Part shown: positions 1-8,935 of the stretch, piece after piece | Numbering within the stretch: position 1 is the first letter of the stretch | Layout of the letters: each line of letters opens with the position of its first letter | Assembly (NCBI RefSeq): GCF_900103805.1 | Contig: NZ_FNIB01000009.1 | Span: 62,001 to 126,000 of the forward strand | Direction of reading: 5' to 3' | DNA length: 64,000 nucleotides | DNA from: Cryobacterium flavum | GTDB lineage: Bacteria; Actinomycetota; Actinomycetes; Actinomycetales; Microbacteriaceae | The notes under the pieces: generated by a model | The model's input: the letters and a program-made list of their open reading frames with translations, nothing else | Told to the model about the DNA's origin: nothing | The model's database searches: none | Program-made: the position numbers and the translations under genes

Positions 1-234
1 ATCGTGCGGGCCGAGGTGGCGGCCGGATCGCTCGTGGTGCTGCCGATGCCGAACACGCCGATTGCCGGGTTGTGGTGTGCGAGCACCCTCGATCACGGTC
101 GGGCACCGGCCGCAGCGCGCACCCTGCAGCGGTTCGTGACGACCGCCGAGGCCACCGCAGCGATGCTCGCTCCTGGCGGTTCCCGCGGCGTCGCGCGTCG
201 CGGCAGCAAGGTGCACGTGGCCCTCTGGAGCTGA
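1..234 (+). CDS. LysR-type regulator, C-terminal part (5' truncated by window)
   Basis: The reading frame is open from the first base and ends with TGA at 232-234. The last 76 residues (VRAEVAAGSLVVLPMP near the start) resemble the end of a LysR substrate-binding domain, where a small-residue and hydrophobic strand is followed by a final helix. The helix-turn-helix and most of the effector domain lie outside the window, so target and ligand cannot be stated. The call rests on a short segment. Confidence 0.45.
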   Translation: MVRAEVAAGSLVVLPMPNTPIAGLWCASTLDHGRAPAAARTLQRFVTTAEATAAMLAPGGSRGVARRGSKVHVALWS

Positions 235-254
235 GTCTGAGTAGACTGGGGTGT

Positions 255-920
255 ATGGCAAACTCACAGCTTCGTGACAATTCAGCGTCCGCGTCCTCCC
301 TCACCGGGTTCGTCGGCGGGGGACTGCTGCTCGCCTCGGTCGTCGTCACGGTGATCTCGCAGCCCGCACTGTTCGCCTATATCGGACTGATCGGCCCGGC
401 TCTGTTCGCCGCGGCCCTACTGGTGTTCGCCTTCGGGGTGCGGGGCGTGGGCAGCGTCACAGCGCGCCGTCCGGTGGGCACGACAGCTCTGGTTCTGCTG
501 GCGTTCTGGCTGTTTCTCGGGTCGGTGCAGAGCGTCGTCATCAGCGACTTCTTCTCGAACGATCCCGCTCCGACCCTGCTGATGGCCTTCTCCTACGCGG
601 ACTCGTACGTGCAATTCGCCCTCGCGCTGGTGGCCGTCATGCAGATCGCCCGGATCGGCGCCGTGCCGTCCCCGTTCAACTGGGTGCCGGCCTGGGCGGT
701 AGGCGCGGCCACCGCAACCTGGCTGCTCTCCCAACTGCTGGGCGCGGGCCTGGCCACCTTGACCGGACCGAATCTGGTGGTCTGGGTTCTGATCGGACTG
801 GACGGCCTGGTGCGGATCGGCGGCATGATCCTGCTCGGCGTCATCGCCATCGTTCTCGCCGATCGGGTCAATCGCAGCACCGTTGCCGCCCCGCCCCTGA
901 TCGGGGCCGACCAGGTCTGA
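255..920 (+). CDS. multi-pass membrane protein, unknown function
   Basis: A 221-residue protein starting at ATG 255, shortly after a TAGACT -10-like box (242-247) and a GGGG stretch, so the mRNA leader would be very short. After a polar N-terminus of about 18 residues there are roughly six hydrophobic segments (near residues 20-40, 45-70, 80-100, 115-135, 150-175 and 185-210) with few charged residues. No catalytic motif is visible. It probably sits in the cytoplasmic membrane. It lies between a LysR gene and a convergent CYTH-CHAD gene, and nothing links it functionally to either. I do not recognise the family. Confidence 0.75.
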   Translation: MANSQLRDNSASASSLTGFVGGGLLLASVVVTVISQPALFAYIGLIGPALFAAALLVFAFGVRGVGSVTARRPVGTTALVLLAFWLFLGSVQSVVISDFFSNDPAPTLLMAFSYADSYVQFALALVAVMQIARIGAVPSPFNWVPAWAVGAATATWLLSQLLGAGLATLTGPNLVVWVLIGLDGLVRIGGMILLGVIAIVLADRVNRSTVAAPPLIGADQV

Positions 921-937
921 TCCAGCGCCTGACAGCG

Positions 938-2455
938 TCAGGGGCGCCGCGACCATGCTTTCCAGAAGCGGGCTTGGGCGCTTGAAGCCTGCTCCTGCTC
1001 CTTCGCGTGCAGCCGGCCGTAGCTGAAGGTGTTCTCCCCGCGCAGGTAGGCTTCGACCCCGCCGCGCTTGAGCAGGCGATCACGGGCGATGACGCTGTCG
1101 TGCTGTTCGCCCAGGATGGTCTGCAGCTTCTGGGCGAAGCGGCTCACTCGGGCCGAGCGCTTGGGGCTGAGCGGATGCGCCGTCTCGGCCGCGTAGCGCA
1201 GCCGCTTGGCGCGCTTACGAGCGGTGTGCAGGGCGAGATCCCGTTCCGATCCAGGCACGGTCTTGGCGGCCAGGCGCACGGCTCGGCGCAATTTCTTCCA
1301 CTCCTTGGTGACCAGGGCCGGTACGACGACCCGGGCGTCCTGGTCGGCCGCGGCGGTGAACGGCGGAGTGGCGACGAGGGAATCGAGGGCGTCGAGCAGT
1401 CGAAAGTAGCGGTGGCTGTCGAGGGCGGTGACGAGCGTGAGTTGCGCGGAGTGGGCATCCGTTTCGGAGCGGCTTTCGAGGCGTTCGCGAATCGGGCCGA
1501 GGAGCAGCGCGGGGGATTCGCGATCGAGCAGGCCGACCAGGTGCCGCTGCAGTACCTCTTCGTCGCGAGAGCCGCCGAGCACGGCGGCGAGCCAGCCGAG
1601 TTCGGTGCGGAGATGCTGCACGACCACGGGATCAACGAGCGAACGATAGGTGGCCAGCACCGAGCGTAGCCGACGGGTGGCCACGCGCATCGCGTGCACA
1701 GAGCCGGCAGCGTGCTGGCGAACCTGCGGGTCGTGCCGGCGGATGACACCGATCTGCTCGGTCAGGCTGGCCAGCAGAACGTTGCCGGCCGGGCCGTTCC
1801 GGGTGGGACGGCGCTGCTTTGTGGTGCTCTCTGCCGGGAACCGGTCGCCGAGGGCGCGGGCGAGCTTGGAGGCGTGCTGTGACACGAGGATGCCGCCGCT
1901 CGCGAGCACAGACTGGCCAGCATCGAGCAGGTCCTCCGGTCCGTCGACGAGTTCGATCTCCCATTCACGCCAGGCGGCCGAGGCGGGTTCGTGAAGGAGC
2001 CGTTGGGCCTCGACCCGGTCGTCGCAGAGCACGGCGAGGGTTTCGCCGCCGGCGCCGATCAGGGCGTGCACGACGCGGGTGGTGCCGAGGTGCACCACGG
2101 GAACGAGCGGGGAGTCGCGGGTGTAGACCCGCACGAGCTGGGCGAGCGACCCGGGTACGGCATCCGCTTCGTCCTGCAGGTGTTTGCCGATGGGAGCGTG
2201 TACTTCGCGTCGGCGTCCGACGCCCTGCGGCAGTTTGAGGTGCCAGCCCGCGTCGTCGCCGCCGGTGCGGCGGCGCAGGGTGATGTGCGCACGCGCCAGC
2301 ACGAGGTCGTTCGTGTCGAAGTAGACGGCCGCGAGGTCATGGGTTACCGGTTCGGCGACGGCCTGCACGCCGGGCAGATCGTTCAAGCGCGGCAGCAGGG
2401 CCAGCTCGTCGACGTCAAACTTAAGTTCTATCTCGATACCACCATTAGCGTCCAC
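938..2455 (-). CDS. CYTH and CHAD domain protein
   Basis: A 505-residue protein with a GTG start. The N-terminal CYTH (triphosphate tunnel) domain spans about residues 1-200 and shows the hallmark EIELKF near residue 7, plus later Arg/Lys-rich strands (LRRRTGGDD) that bind polyphosphate groups. The second half is a CHAD domain, all-helical and rich in conserved His and Arg (HAMRVATRRLRS near residue 255, LRYAAE near residue 435), known to bind inorganic polyphosphate. Proteins with this architecture are thought to process or sense triphosphates or polyphosphate, but the substrate is unproven. It is probably cytosolic. The gene stands alone, followed by a convergent membrane-protein gene. Confidence 0.85.
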   Translation of the reverse strand: MDANGGIEIELKFDVDELALLPRLNDLPGVQAVAEPVTHDLAAVYFDTNDLVLARAHITLRRRTGGDDAGWHLKLPQGVGRRREVHAPIGKHLQDEADAVPGSLAQLVRVYTRDSPLVPVVHLGTTRVVHALIGAGGETLAVLCDDRVEAQRLLHEPASAAWREWEIELVDGPEDLLDAGQSVLASGGILVSQHASKLARALGDRFPAESTTKQRRPTRNGPAGNVLLASLTEQIGVIRRHDPQVRQHAAGSVHAMRVATRRLRSVLATYRSLVDPVVVQHLRTELGWLAAVLGGSRDEEVLQRHLVGLLDRESPALLLGPIRERLESRSETDAHSAQLTLVTALDSHRYFRLLDALDSLVATPPFTAAADQDARVVVPALVTKEWKKLRRAVRLAAKTVPGSERDLALHTARKRAKRLRYAAETAHPLSPKRSARVSRFAQKLQTILGEQHDSVIARDRLLKRGGVEAYLRGENTFSYGRLHAKEQEQASSAQARFWKAWSRRP

Positions 2456-2491
2456 GGTTCAAACCTAGCGCGGTCGCGCCAGGCTTGAACC
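2456..2491. other. stem-loop between hmp 3' end and CYTH-CHAD start
   Basis: Arms GGTTCAA (2456-2462) and TTGAACC (2485-2491) enclose a second GC-rich hairpin (GCGCG/CGCGC). It lies just downstream of the flavohemoglobin stop and directly in front of the CYTH-CHAD start, so it may end hmp transcription. No T-run follows on the minus strand. Confidence 0.35.
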
Positions 2492-2501
2492 GTGCGGTGG
2501 G

Positions 2502-3665
2502 TCAGGCGTTGGCGAGCCACAGGTCGGGGCCGAAGATTTCATAGTGGATGCGATCGGCTGGCACGCCGGATTCCAGCGCCTGGGAGCGCAGGCTGCGCAT
2601 GAACGGGAGCGGTCCGCACAGGTAGATCGAGGCATCCGCCGGGATGGTCACGTTCGCGAGGGACATGAAGCCCTCGTGGTGGCCAGCGCTCGGGATCTCC
2701 AGCCAGAGCTCGAGTTCGGCCGCCTCGAGCAGGGCGACGTCTTCGTTCATCTGGTCGCGCAGCGCCCAGCGCTCGAGGGTACTCTCGGCGTGCAGCACGA
2801 GCACCTCGCGCTTGGAGCCGGTGTCCACCAGGGAGCGCAGGATGGAAGCGCTGGGCGTGCAGCCGATTCCGGCCGAGGCCAGGATCAGCGGTCCGGTGCC
2901 GTGGTCGAGGGTGATGTCGCCGCACGGAACGGAGAGGATGAGGGTATCGCCGACCTGCACGTCGCGGTGCAGCACGGGGGAGACCTCACCGTCGGCATCG
3001 AGCTTCGTGGTGAAGACGCGGGTCGTGGCCGTGCCGGCCGAGAGGGAATACTGACGCACCTGACGGATGCCGTCGGGCATGACCGCGGTGACGCTGACGT
3101 ACTGGCCTGGCAGGGCGGGCGTCACGGGGGTATCGTCGGCGGGTTCGAGGGTGAACGTTATGGCGTCGGTTCCGGCCGCTTCCTTCTTTACGACGATCCA
3201 CGGGGCGAGCGGCTTATCGCTGGCGAGGCCGGAGTAGAGGCCCTTCTCCATCTTGATCAGGGCGTGGGCCATCAGCCAGTACACCTCGGTCCAGGCGGCG
3301 GCGATCTCGGCGGTGATGACGTCGCTGAGTTCGTCGGCGATGCCCTCGAAGAGGTACTTGTAGACGATGTCGTACTGCTCGGGCTGAATATCGAGCGAGA
3401 CGTGCTTGTGGGCGATGCGGGAGAGCATGGCCTCTGGCGTGGTGTCGGGGTTCTGCAGCAGATGGGTCGCGAAGACGGCGATGCTGCCGGCCAGCGCCTG
3501 CTGCTGCGAGCCATTCTTCTGGTTGGACCGGCTGAACAGCCCGTCGAACAGTTCGGGGTGGGCCGTGAGCATGCGGTGGTAGAAGTTTTTCGCGATCTCG
3601 GGCATCCGCTCACCGACCAGCGGCAGGGTCGCTTCGATGAGTGGTTGGGACTGGGGCGAAAGCAT
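2502..3665 (-). CDS. hmp: flavohemoglobin, nitric oxide dioxygenase
   Basis: A 387-residue protein, the usual Hmp length. Start ATG 3665 is chosen because AGAAGGAG lies 6 bases upstream and the sequence begins at the normal globin start (MLSPQSQPLIEATLPLV). The N-terminal globin carries the distal Tyr in NFYHRML, the E7 Gln region NQKNGSQQQALA and a proximal His in HKHVSLD. The reductase half has the FAD motif RQYSLS near residue 210 and the NAD-binding GIGCTPSAS near residue 275. The enzyme turns NO and O2 into nitrate using NAD(P)H and FAD in the cytosol. It lies downstream of an Rrf2/NsrR-type gene on the same strand, separated by 115 bases that carry two operator-like palindromes, so it is probably induced by NO and perhaps low oxygen. 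Confidence 0.95.
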   Translation of the reverse strand: MLSPQSQPLIEATLPLVGERMPEIAKNFYHRMLTAHPELFDGLFSRSNQKNGSQQQALAGSIAVFATHLLQNPDTTPEAMLSRIAHKHVSLDIQPEQYDIVYKYLFEGIADELSDVITAEIAAAWTEVYWLMAHALIKMEKGLYSGLASDKPLAPWIVVKKEAAGTDAITFTLEPADDTPVTPALPGQYVSVTAVMPDGIRQVRQYSLSAGTATTRVFTTKLDADGEVSPVLHRDVQVGDTLILSVPCGDITLDHGTGPLILASAGIGCTPSASILRSLVDTGSKREVLVLHAESTLERWALRDQMNEDVALLEAAELELWLEIPSAGHHEGFMSLANVTIPADASIYLCGPLPFMRSLRSQALESGVPADRIHYEIFGPDLWLANA

Positions 3666-3746
3666 GAATACTCCTTCTGCGTGTCGGCACCCGTTTGTGG
3701 GGGCCTTCATTAAAAGTAGCATTTGATATACCAATTAAACGGGTGT

Positions 3747-3765
3747 TTTCTACAAGTCGTAGAAA
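3747..3765. promoter_or_regulatory. perfect inverted repeat upstream of hmp, candidate Rrf2/NsrR operator
   Basis: TTTCTAC and GTAGAAA arms (7 bp, perfect) are separated by 5 bases. It lies between the stop of the Rrf2 gene and the hmp start, about 80-100 bases upstream of the hmp ATG. Its size and AT-rich symmetry fit a dimeric Rrf2 regulator. The link to the neighbouring regulator is inference from position. Confidence 0.5.
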
Positions 3766-3768
3766 TTA

Positions 3769-3782
3769 GGGACTTTAGTCCT
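3769..3782. promoter_or_regulatory. DosR/DevR-type box upstream of hmp
   Basis: The sequence GGGACTTTAGTCCT matches 13 of 14 positions of the known actinobacterial DosR core GGGACTWWAGTCCC. It overlaps the stop codon of the Rrf2 gene and lies about 105-117 bases upstream of the hmp start. DosR responds to hypoxia, NO and CO in mycobacteria. No DosR/DosS gene is seen in this window, so the acting regulator would be encoded elsewhere. Confidence 0.6.
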
Positions 3783-4224
3783 ACCGCACCAAACCCAGTT
3801 CGACCAGCACTGGACCGTTCGCTTTTCCGTGCGGGAGGCTGGAGATAACGAGGTCATCCAGCTCGCGGTAGAAGGCTTCCCGCGCGCGGCGCAGGGCGCC
3901 GCGGAGGCCGCATCCGCTGATCAACGGGCAGGGACCGTTGGGGGTGTCGCAGGCGGCGAGGTCGGTGCGCGTGTCGAGGGTGCGCAGGAGCGCTCCAACC
4001 GTGACCTCACGGCCGAGCGCGCTGATACGCACGCCGCCGTTTCGGCCGCGCAGCGCCTCGACCAGACCGAGTTCGCGCAGGCGCAGCAGCGCCTTGCTCA
4101 CGTGGTTGTAGGGCGTGCCGACCTCGGCGGCGACGACCCGCGAGGTGAACGTCACGCTCTCCGGTGCCGCTGTAAGCAGCATGACCACCCGCAGGCAGAC
4201 GTCGGCAAAAGCGTTGATCCTCAT
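3781..4224 (-). CDS. nsrR: Rrf2-family regulator, NsrR-like NO sensor
   Basis: A 147-residue protein with an N-terminal winged helix (MRINAFADVCLRVVMLL, then YNHVSKALLRLRELG) and the Rrf2 wing RGRNGGVRI. Three Cys at positions 92, 99 and 105 match the spacing of the Fe-S cluster Cys of NsrR (93, 99 and 105 in Streptomyces). NsrR proteins repress NO-detoxification genes until NO damages the cluster. The gene directly precedes hmp on the same strand. IscR or another Rrf2 subfamily is the main alternative, but the Cys pattern and the hmp neighbour favour NsrR. Confidence 0.82.
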   Translation of the reverse strand: MRINAFADVCLRVVMLLTAAPESVTFTSRVVAAEVGTPYNHVSKALLRLRELGLVEALRGRNGGVRISALGREVTVGALLRTLDTRTDLAACDTPNGPCPLISGCGLRGALRRAREAFYRELDDLVISSLPHGKANGPVLVELGLVR

Positions 4225-4278
4225 GCCTCAACTGTAAGGGCGACGGTTCCACTGTCGATATGAGAGAGAATGGGGTAA

Positions 4279-5022
4279 GTGAACACTGAGTCGGAGACGC
4301 TGTTTGAGATAATCCGCTTTGTGGACCTGGCTGGCGTGCTGGCCAACGCCATTCTTGGCGGCGTCGCGGCCCGCACCGCACGCCTCGATATTGTCGGTTT
4401 CGTGGTGCTCGCGATTATGAGCGGGCTCGGTGGCGGAATGATTCGCGACACCCTGCTGCAGCAGGGCACCCCGGCCGCCCTGCTTGACCCGGCCTACCTG
4501 ATCTGCGCGATTCTCGGCGGGGTCATCGCGTACTTCGTCACGTTCAACGGCCGCTGGACCCGACGCGTGCTGCTGCTGCTCGACGCGCTCGCCGTGGGCT
4601 GCTGGTCGGCGGTGGGTGCCCAGAAAGCGCTCGAGGCCGGTCTCGGCTGGCTGCCGGCCATTCTGCTCGGCATCATCACCGCGGTCGGCGGCGGCATGGT
4701 GCGCGACATCATGCTGCTCAAGGTGCCGACGATTTTCGGCGGCAACACGCTCTATGCCACGAGCGCCCTGCTGGCGAGTACCGAGATGGTCATTCTAAGC
4801 AAGCTCGGGTTCGTGGCGATCGGAACCGCCGTAGCCATTCTCAGCGGCTCGGGGCTGTCGCTGCTGGCCAAACGCTACGGCTGGATTCTGCCGACCGGCT
4901 ACGCACTGCGCATACCGAAGCCCATTCTGCTGCTGAATCCCCGGGCCTGGCGCCAGCGCCGGCTCGACGCGCGCAACGCCCGCAACGGCATTTTCCCCGA
5001 CGATCCGGGTGCGTCGGTCTAA
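4279..5022 (+). CDS. TRIC-type channel family membrane protein (UPF0126)
   Basis: A 247-residue protein; GTG 4279 is chosen because an in-frame stop lies just upstream. It is an internally duplicated membrane protein of about seven helices, each half carrying the family motif GGGMIRD (near residue 52) or GGGMVRD (near residue 139), typical of the bacterial TRIC/YicG family. These form trimeric cation channels in the cytoplasmic membrane; the physiological role in bacteria is unclear. It is transcribed divergently from the Rrf2 gene, and its stop overlaps the stop of the convergent hisN-like gene. Confidence 0.85.
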   Translation: MNTESETLFEIIRFVDLAGVLANAILGGVAARTARLDIVGFVVLAIMSGLGGGMIRDTLLQQGTPAALLDPAYLICAILGGVIAYFVTFNGRWTRRVLLLLDALAVGCWSAVGAQKALEAGLGWLPAILLGIITAVGGGMVRDIMLLKVPTIFGGNTLYATSALLASTEMVILSKLGFVAIGTAVAILSGSGLSLLAKRYGWILPTGYALRIPKPILLLNPRAWRQRRLDARNARNGIFPDDPGASV

Positions 5023-5837
5023 CTGGGCTGCGTGGGATTCAGAACCGCGAGCGTCGCCGCGTGCAGCAGTCCGTTGGTGGCCAGGGCGCTGCCGTGCCAC
5101 GGGCCGGGCTGGCCGTCGGCCGAGGTAAAGGTGCCCCCGGCCTCCTGCACGATCGGGGCCAGAGCCGCCATGTCGTAGGGCTGCAGGTCGAATTCGCCGG
5201 CCACGTCGAGGTGGCCTTCGGCCAGCAGCATGTACGACCACATATCGCCATAGGCGCGGGTACGCCAGACCTGGCGGGAGAGCGTCACGAGCTCGTCCAG
5301 GTGCCCGGCTTGGTCCCACTGCTGCAGGCTGCCATAGCTGATGGAGGCCTCGGCGAGGGTCTCGATGCCGGAGACGTGCAGGCGGGTGGGGGCGGCATCC
5401 GCTTCTCGTCTATCGCTTGACCAGGCGCCGCTGCCGGCCGCGGCCCACCAGCGTTTACCAAGGGCGGGGGCGCTGACCACGCCGAGAACGGGCACGCCGT
5501 CAATGGCGAGGGAGATGAGGGTGGCCCAGATCGGGATACCACGCAGGAACCCGGCGGTGCCGTCGATGGGGTCGATGATCCACTGGCGCGTGGTCGACCC
5601 GGCCGTGCCGAACTCTTCGCCGAGGATGCCGTCGTCGGGGCGGTGCTCGGCGAGCAGGGCGCGGATGGCGCGCTCGACGGCCTGGTCGGCATCCGTTACC
5701 GGGGTGCGGTCGGGTTTGGTCGTCACGACGAGGTCGAGCGCGGTGAAGCGGGCGCGGGAGATGGTGTCGGCGGCGTCGGCGAGGGCCAGGGCCAGCTGGA
5801 GGTCGTCGGAGAGGGCGTAAATTCGCGGTTCGGTCAC
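5019..5837 (-). CDS. hisN: inositol monophosphatase family, probable histidinol-phosphatase
   Basis: A 272-residue protein. GTG 5837 is preferred because GGAAGG lies just upstream and the length fits HisN (about 260). The metal-binding and catalytic motifs of the family are present: GEEFG, DPIDGTAGF and, near the C-terminus, the PYDMAALAP Asp region. In actinobacteria this branch dephosphorylates histidinol phosphate in histidine synthesis; myo-inositol-1-phosphatase is the alternative. It is a cytosolic Mg-dependent enzyme. No other his genes lie nearby. The 3' end overlaps the TRIC gene stop by 4 bases in convergent orientation. Confidence 0.8.
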   Translation of the reverse strand: MTEPRIYALSDDLQLALALADAADTISRARFTALDLVVTTKPDRTPVTDADQAVERAIRALLAEHRPDDGILGEEFGTAGSTTRQWIIDPIDGTAGFLRGIPIWATLISLAIDGVPVLGVVSAPALGKRWWAAAGSGAWSSDRREADAAPTRLHVSGIETLAEASISYGSLQQWDQAGHLDELVTLSRQVWRTRAYGDMWSYMLLAEGHLDVAGEFDLQPYDMAALAPIVQEAGGTFTSADGQPGPWHGSALATNGLLHAATLAVLNPTQPS

Positions 5838-5962
5838 CCTTCCAAGGATAGTAATTTCGTGAGCGGATGCCGGTCCTTCGTGCGTTCCCGCCTCGATTGG
5901 CGTCGGGCCCCCGTAGGGTGTTAGGGTTACACGTTGCCGCGGGTCATTCCCGGCTTTCGTAC

Positions 5963-6038
<76 letters not shown>

Positions 6039-6040
6039 CC

Positions 6041-6082
6041 AGCCCCGCCGTCACTGCTTTTGCAGTGCGGCGGGGCTTTTTT
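6041..6082 (+). terminator. intrinsic terminator after tRNA-Lys
   Basis: AGCCCCGCCG pairs with CGGCGGGGCT; an inner CACTGC/GCAGTG stem has a TTTT loop and one bulged T. The outer stem is followed by a run of six T. Confidence 0.93.
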
Positions 6083-6256
6083 GTACCGTTTCGCGGCTCT
6101 GCGCGCCCGATCTCGTGGCACGTGTTTGCGAAGGTGGCACTGGTTTGAACACGTGCCAACTTCTCAAACGCGGGCCATGAAGAATGTCGCGCCACCGCAC
6201 CTCGTTAGACTGGGCCGCACCGCACCTCCGACCCGCAGCGACGCGGAAAGGTCCCT

Positions 6257-7426
6257 ATGCCCCGCACGGATTCGATCACCACAACCTCCGATGACAGCAC
6301 GAGGGCGGCGTCGGCGACCGGCGCCGGCGCATCCGCTGTCTCTGACAACGAGGTGCTGCTGCAGCGGGACGGCCCGCTGGCCCGCATCGTCCTGAACCGG
6401 CCGAATGCCCTCAACGCTCTGACGCACGGCATGATCCGCACCATCGCCGCAGCCCTCACCGACTGGGCCGACGACCCCGCCGTGCAGACCGTGCTGCTCA
6501 CCGGCAGCGGTGACCGCGCCCTCTGCGCCGGCGGCGACATCGTCTCGGTCTACCGCGACGCCCGCACCGACCCCGACGAGAACGCCCGATTCTGGGCCGA
6601 CGAATACACCCTGAACGCCCAGATCAAGCGGTACCCCAAACCGTTCGTCGCCCTGATGGATCGCATCGTGCTCGGCGGGGGAGTCGGCCTGTCTGGTCAC
6701 GCTTCGCACCGCGTCGTCACCGAACGCACCAAACTGGGAATGCCGGAGACCACCATCGGCTTCGTACCCGACGTCGGCGGCACCTACCTGTACTCGCGGA
6801 CCCCTGGCGAACTCGGCACCCACCTCGCCCTCACCGCCGCAACCATGACCGGCGCCGACGCCATCGCTCTCGGCCTCGCCGACAGCTTCGTCGAATCCAC
6901 CCAACTCGAATCCCTCGCCGACGCCCTCAAGCGGATGCCCGCTGCCGCGGCCATCGCCGAGCACGCGTCGACCGTGCCGCCGGCCCCACTGCTGGCCGAG
7001 CGCGCCTGGATCGATGAGTGCTATGCCGGCAACGACGTGGCCACGATCATCGACCGGTTGCAGACATCATCCGTCACTGCGGCCGATGACGCGGCCGCCG
7101 CGATTCTGGCTAAGTCGCCCACCGCGCTGCGCGTCACCCTCGAATCCCTGCGTCGCGCCCGCGATCTCAGAACCCTCGAAGAGGTGCTCGAGCAGGAATA
7201 CCGAGTGTCGCTGCGCATGGTGGCCGGCCACGATGTGATCGAGGGTATTCGCGCCCAGGTCATCGACAAGGACCGCAACCCGGCGTGGCAGCCGAGCACG
7301 CTGTCCGACGTCTCCGACGCCGACATGCAGGCGTACTTCGCACCGCTGGGAGAGCGCGAACTGCGCTTGCCGCGCAGTAAGACCCACGAAACCAGACAGA
7401 CCACCGAACGAGAGGCCACCGCGTGA
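6257..7426 (+). CDS. 3-hydroxyisobutyryl-CoA hydrolase / enoyl-CoA hydratase family
   Basis: A 389-residue crotonase-fold protein with GGAAAGG before ATG 6257. The oxyanion-hole motif [12 protein letters not shown] (near residue 92), the segment [18 protein letters not shown] and the [18 protein letters not shown] segment match 3-hydroxyisobutyryl-CoA hydrolases, which are longer (350-390 residues) than ordinary enoyl-CoA hydratases. The reaction releases 3-hydroxyisobutyrate in valine breakdown, in the cytosol. The first 30 residues are Thr/Ser/Ala-rich and probably disordered. The stop overlaps the start of the next crotonase gene by 4 bases (GTGA), so the two are co-translated. Confidence 0.85.
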   Translation: MPRTDSITTTSDDSTRAASATGAGASAVSDNEVLLQRDGPLARIVLNRPNALNALTHGMIRTIAAALTDWADDPAVQTVLLTGSGDRALCAGGDIVSVYRDARTDPDENARFWADEYTLNAQIKRYPKPFVALMDRIVLGGGVGLSGHASHRVVTERTKLGMPETTIGFVPDVGGTYLYSRTPGELGTHLALTAATMTGADAIALGLADSFVESTQLESLADALKRMPAAAAIAEHASTVPPAPLLAERAWIDECYAGNDVATIIDRLQTSSVTAADDAAAAILAKSPTALRVTLESLRRARDLRTLEEVLEQEYRVSLRMVAGHDVIEGIRAQVIDKDRNPAWQPSTLSDVSDADMQAYFAPLGERELRLPRSKTHETRQTTEREATA

Positions 7427-8226
7427 GCGACAGCACCCAGCCCGAGAGCATCGACACCTACAAGAACATTCTGCTTGAACGCCACGGCCGGGTCGGCGTC
7501 ATCACCCTGAACCGTCCGAAGGCGCTGAACGCCCTCAACTTCGCCACCATGCAGGACGTCGTCGGTGCCGCGACCCGGCTCGACGCCGACCCCGAGATCG
7601 GCGCGATCGTCATCACCGGCTCTGAGCGGGCCTTCGCGGCCGGTGCCGACATCAAGGAGATGTCGACCATGAGCTACATGGATATGTATCTCAAGGACTG
7701 GTTCGCCGGCTGGGACCGCCTCGCAGCCGTGCGCACCCCGGTCATCGCCGCCGTCTCCGGCCACGCCCTCGGCGGTGGCTGCGAACTCGCCCTGATCTGC
7801 GACTTCATCATCGCTTCCGACACCGCCACCTTCGGCCAGCCCGAGATCAAGCTCGGGGTCATCCCGGGCATGGGCGGCTCCCAACGCCTCACCCGCGCCG
7901 TCGGCAAGGCCAAGGCCATGGAAATGATCCTCACCGGCCGCACCATCGACGCCGTCGAAGCCGAACGCGCCGGCCTCGTCGCCCGAATCGTGCCCGCCGC
8001 CGACCTGCTCGCCGACGCCCTCGCCACGGCCACCGAGATCGCCGCGAAATCGGCGCCGATCGCCATGCTCGCCAAGGAGGTCGTGAACGCGGCCTACGAG
8101 ACGATGCTGGGGGCCGGCATCCACTTTGAACGTCGCCTGTTTCACTCCGTGTTCGCCACCGACGACCAGAGCGAGGGAATGGCCGCCTTCGTCGAGAAGC
8201 GCCCCGCGGTCTTCACGAACCGTTAG
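7423..8226 (+). CDS. enoyl-CoA hydratase
   Basis: A 267-residue protein, the normal hydratase length, with GTG 7423 inside the stop of the preceding gene. It shows AAGADIKEM (oxyanion hole), [15 protein letters not shown] and [20 protein letters not shown], which includes the two catalytic Glu positions of crotonase. It hydrates 2-enoyl-CoA to 3-hydroxyacyl-CoA in fatty acid or branched-chain acid breakdown. Pairing with the hydrolase suggests valine catabolism, where methacrylyl-CoA is hydrated and then hydrolysed; this is inferred from context. Its 3' end overlaps the convergent response-regulator gene by 14 bases. Confidence 0.9.
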   Translation: MSDSTQPESIDTYKNILLERHGRVGVITLNRPKALNALNFATMQDVVGAATRLDADPEIGAIVITGSERAFAAGADIKEMSTMSYMDMYLKDWFAGWDRLAAVRTPVIAAVSGHALGGGCELALICDFIIASDTATFGQPEIKLGVIPGMGGSQRLTRAVGKAKAMEMILTGRTIDAVEAERAGLVARIVPAADLLADALATATEIAAKSAPIAMLAKEVVNAAYETMLGAGIHFERRLFHSVFATDDQSEGMAAFVEKRPAVFTNR

Positions 8227-8935
8227 CGGTCTTCCAGCTGTACTCATTCTCGGGACGCCCCGGCGTACCGTAGCGGGGAGCGCGCAGCACGAGGCCGGTG
8301 TCGGCCAGATACTCCAGATACCGCCTCGCCGTGACGCGTGACAACCCGAGCGGCTTCATGAGCTCACTCGCCGACACCGGCGCGACCTGTGCCTGAAGGT
8401 AGGCGACCACCGGGTTCAGGGTCGACTCGGCCAGCCCCTTGGGCCTCGGTATGTCGGTCGGAGCGCGCAGGCTCGCAAAGGCATGGTCGACCGCTGACTG
8501 CGTCACAACGGATGCCTGCCCATTCAGTTCCGCACGAAAATCACGGTAACTGGACAATTTCGTGGCGAAGGTGGAGTAGGTGAATGGCTTGATCAGGTAC
8601 TGCACCACCCCGGCCGCGATCGCCCCGCGCACATTCTCCAGGTCCCGCACCGCGGTGATAGCGATGATGTCCGTGGCCAGACCGGCCGCCCGAATGCGCC
8701 GACTCACGTCGAGCCCGTGGCTGTCGGGCAGGTTCATGTCCATGAGCACGAGGTCGATCGGAGTGCCGGCCGAGGCGGCCGCCGCGACCCGGCGAAACGC
8801 GTCCTGGCCGGTACCGGCCGTGCCGACGAGCTCGAACCCGGCCAGCCGCCCGACATAGACGGCATGGGCCTCGGCAGCGAGCGGTTCGTCCTCGACGACG
8901 AGCACGCGAATGCGCGGCAGCGATGACTCAGGCAT
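8213..8935 (-). CDS. CitB/DcuR-type response regulator
   Basis: A 240-residue protein starting at ATG 8935, which overlaps the end of the upstream kinase gene by 8 bases. The receiver domain (about 1-125) has the acidic pocket VVEDEP, the phosphoacceptor Asp in [13 protein letters not shown], the Thr in IAITAVRD and the Lys in YLIKPFTYS. The C-terminal part carries a helix-turn-helix of the CitB type ([27 protein letters not shown], written here in part). It should bind DNA when phosphorylated by the adjacent kinase. The divergent dctA gene is the obvious target. Confidence 0.9.
   Translation of the reverse strand: MPESSLPRIRVLVVEDEPLAAEAHAVYVGRLAGFELVGTAGTGQDAFRRVAAAASAGTPIDLVLMDMNLPDSHGLDVSRRIRAAGLATDIIAITAVRDLENVRGAIAAGVVQYLIKPFTYSTFATKLSSYRDFRAELNGQASVVTQSAVDHAFASLRAPTDIPRPKGLAESTLNPVVAYLQAQVAPVSASELMKPLGLSRVTARRYLEYLADTGLVLRAPRYGTPGRPENEYSWKTANGS

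Noticed and set aside
2544..3713. 389-codon open frame on the plus strand opposite hmp
   Set aside because: It mirrors the third-position GC of hmp, has no recognisable domain and no SD. The minus-strand protein is a clear flavohemoglobin.
7021..8247. 408-codon open frame on the minus strand opposite the crotonase genes
   Set aside because: Gly/Asp/Val-rich low-complexity translation typical of an antisense frame in high-GC DNA.
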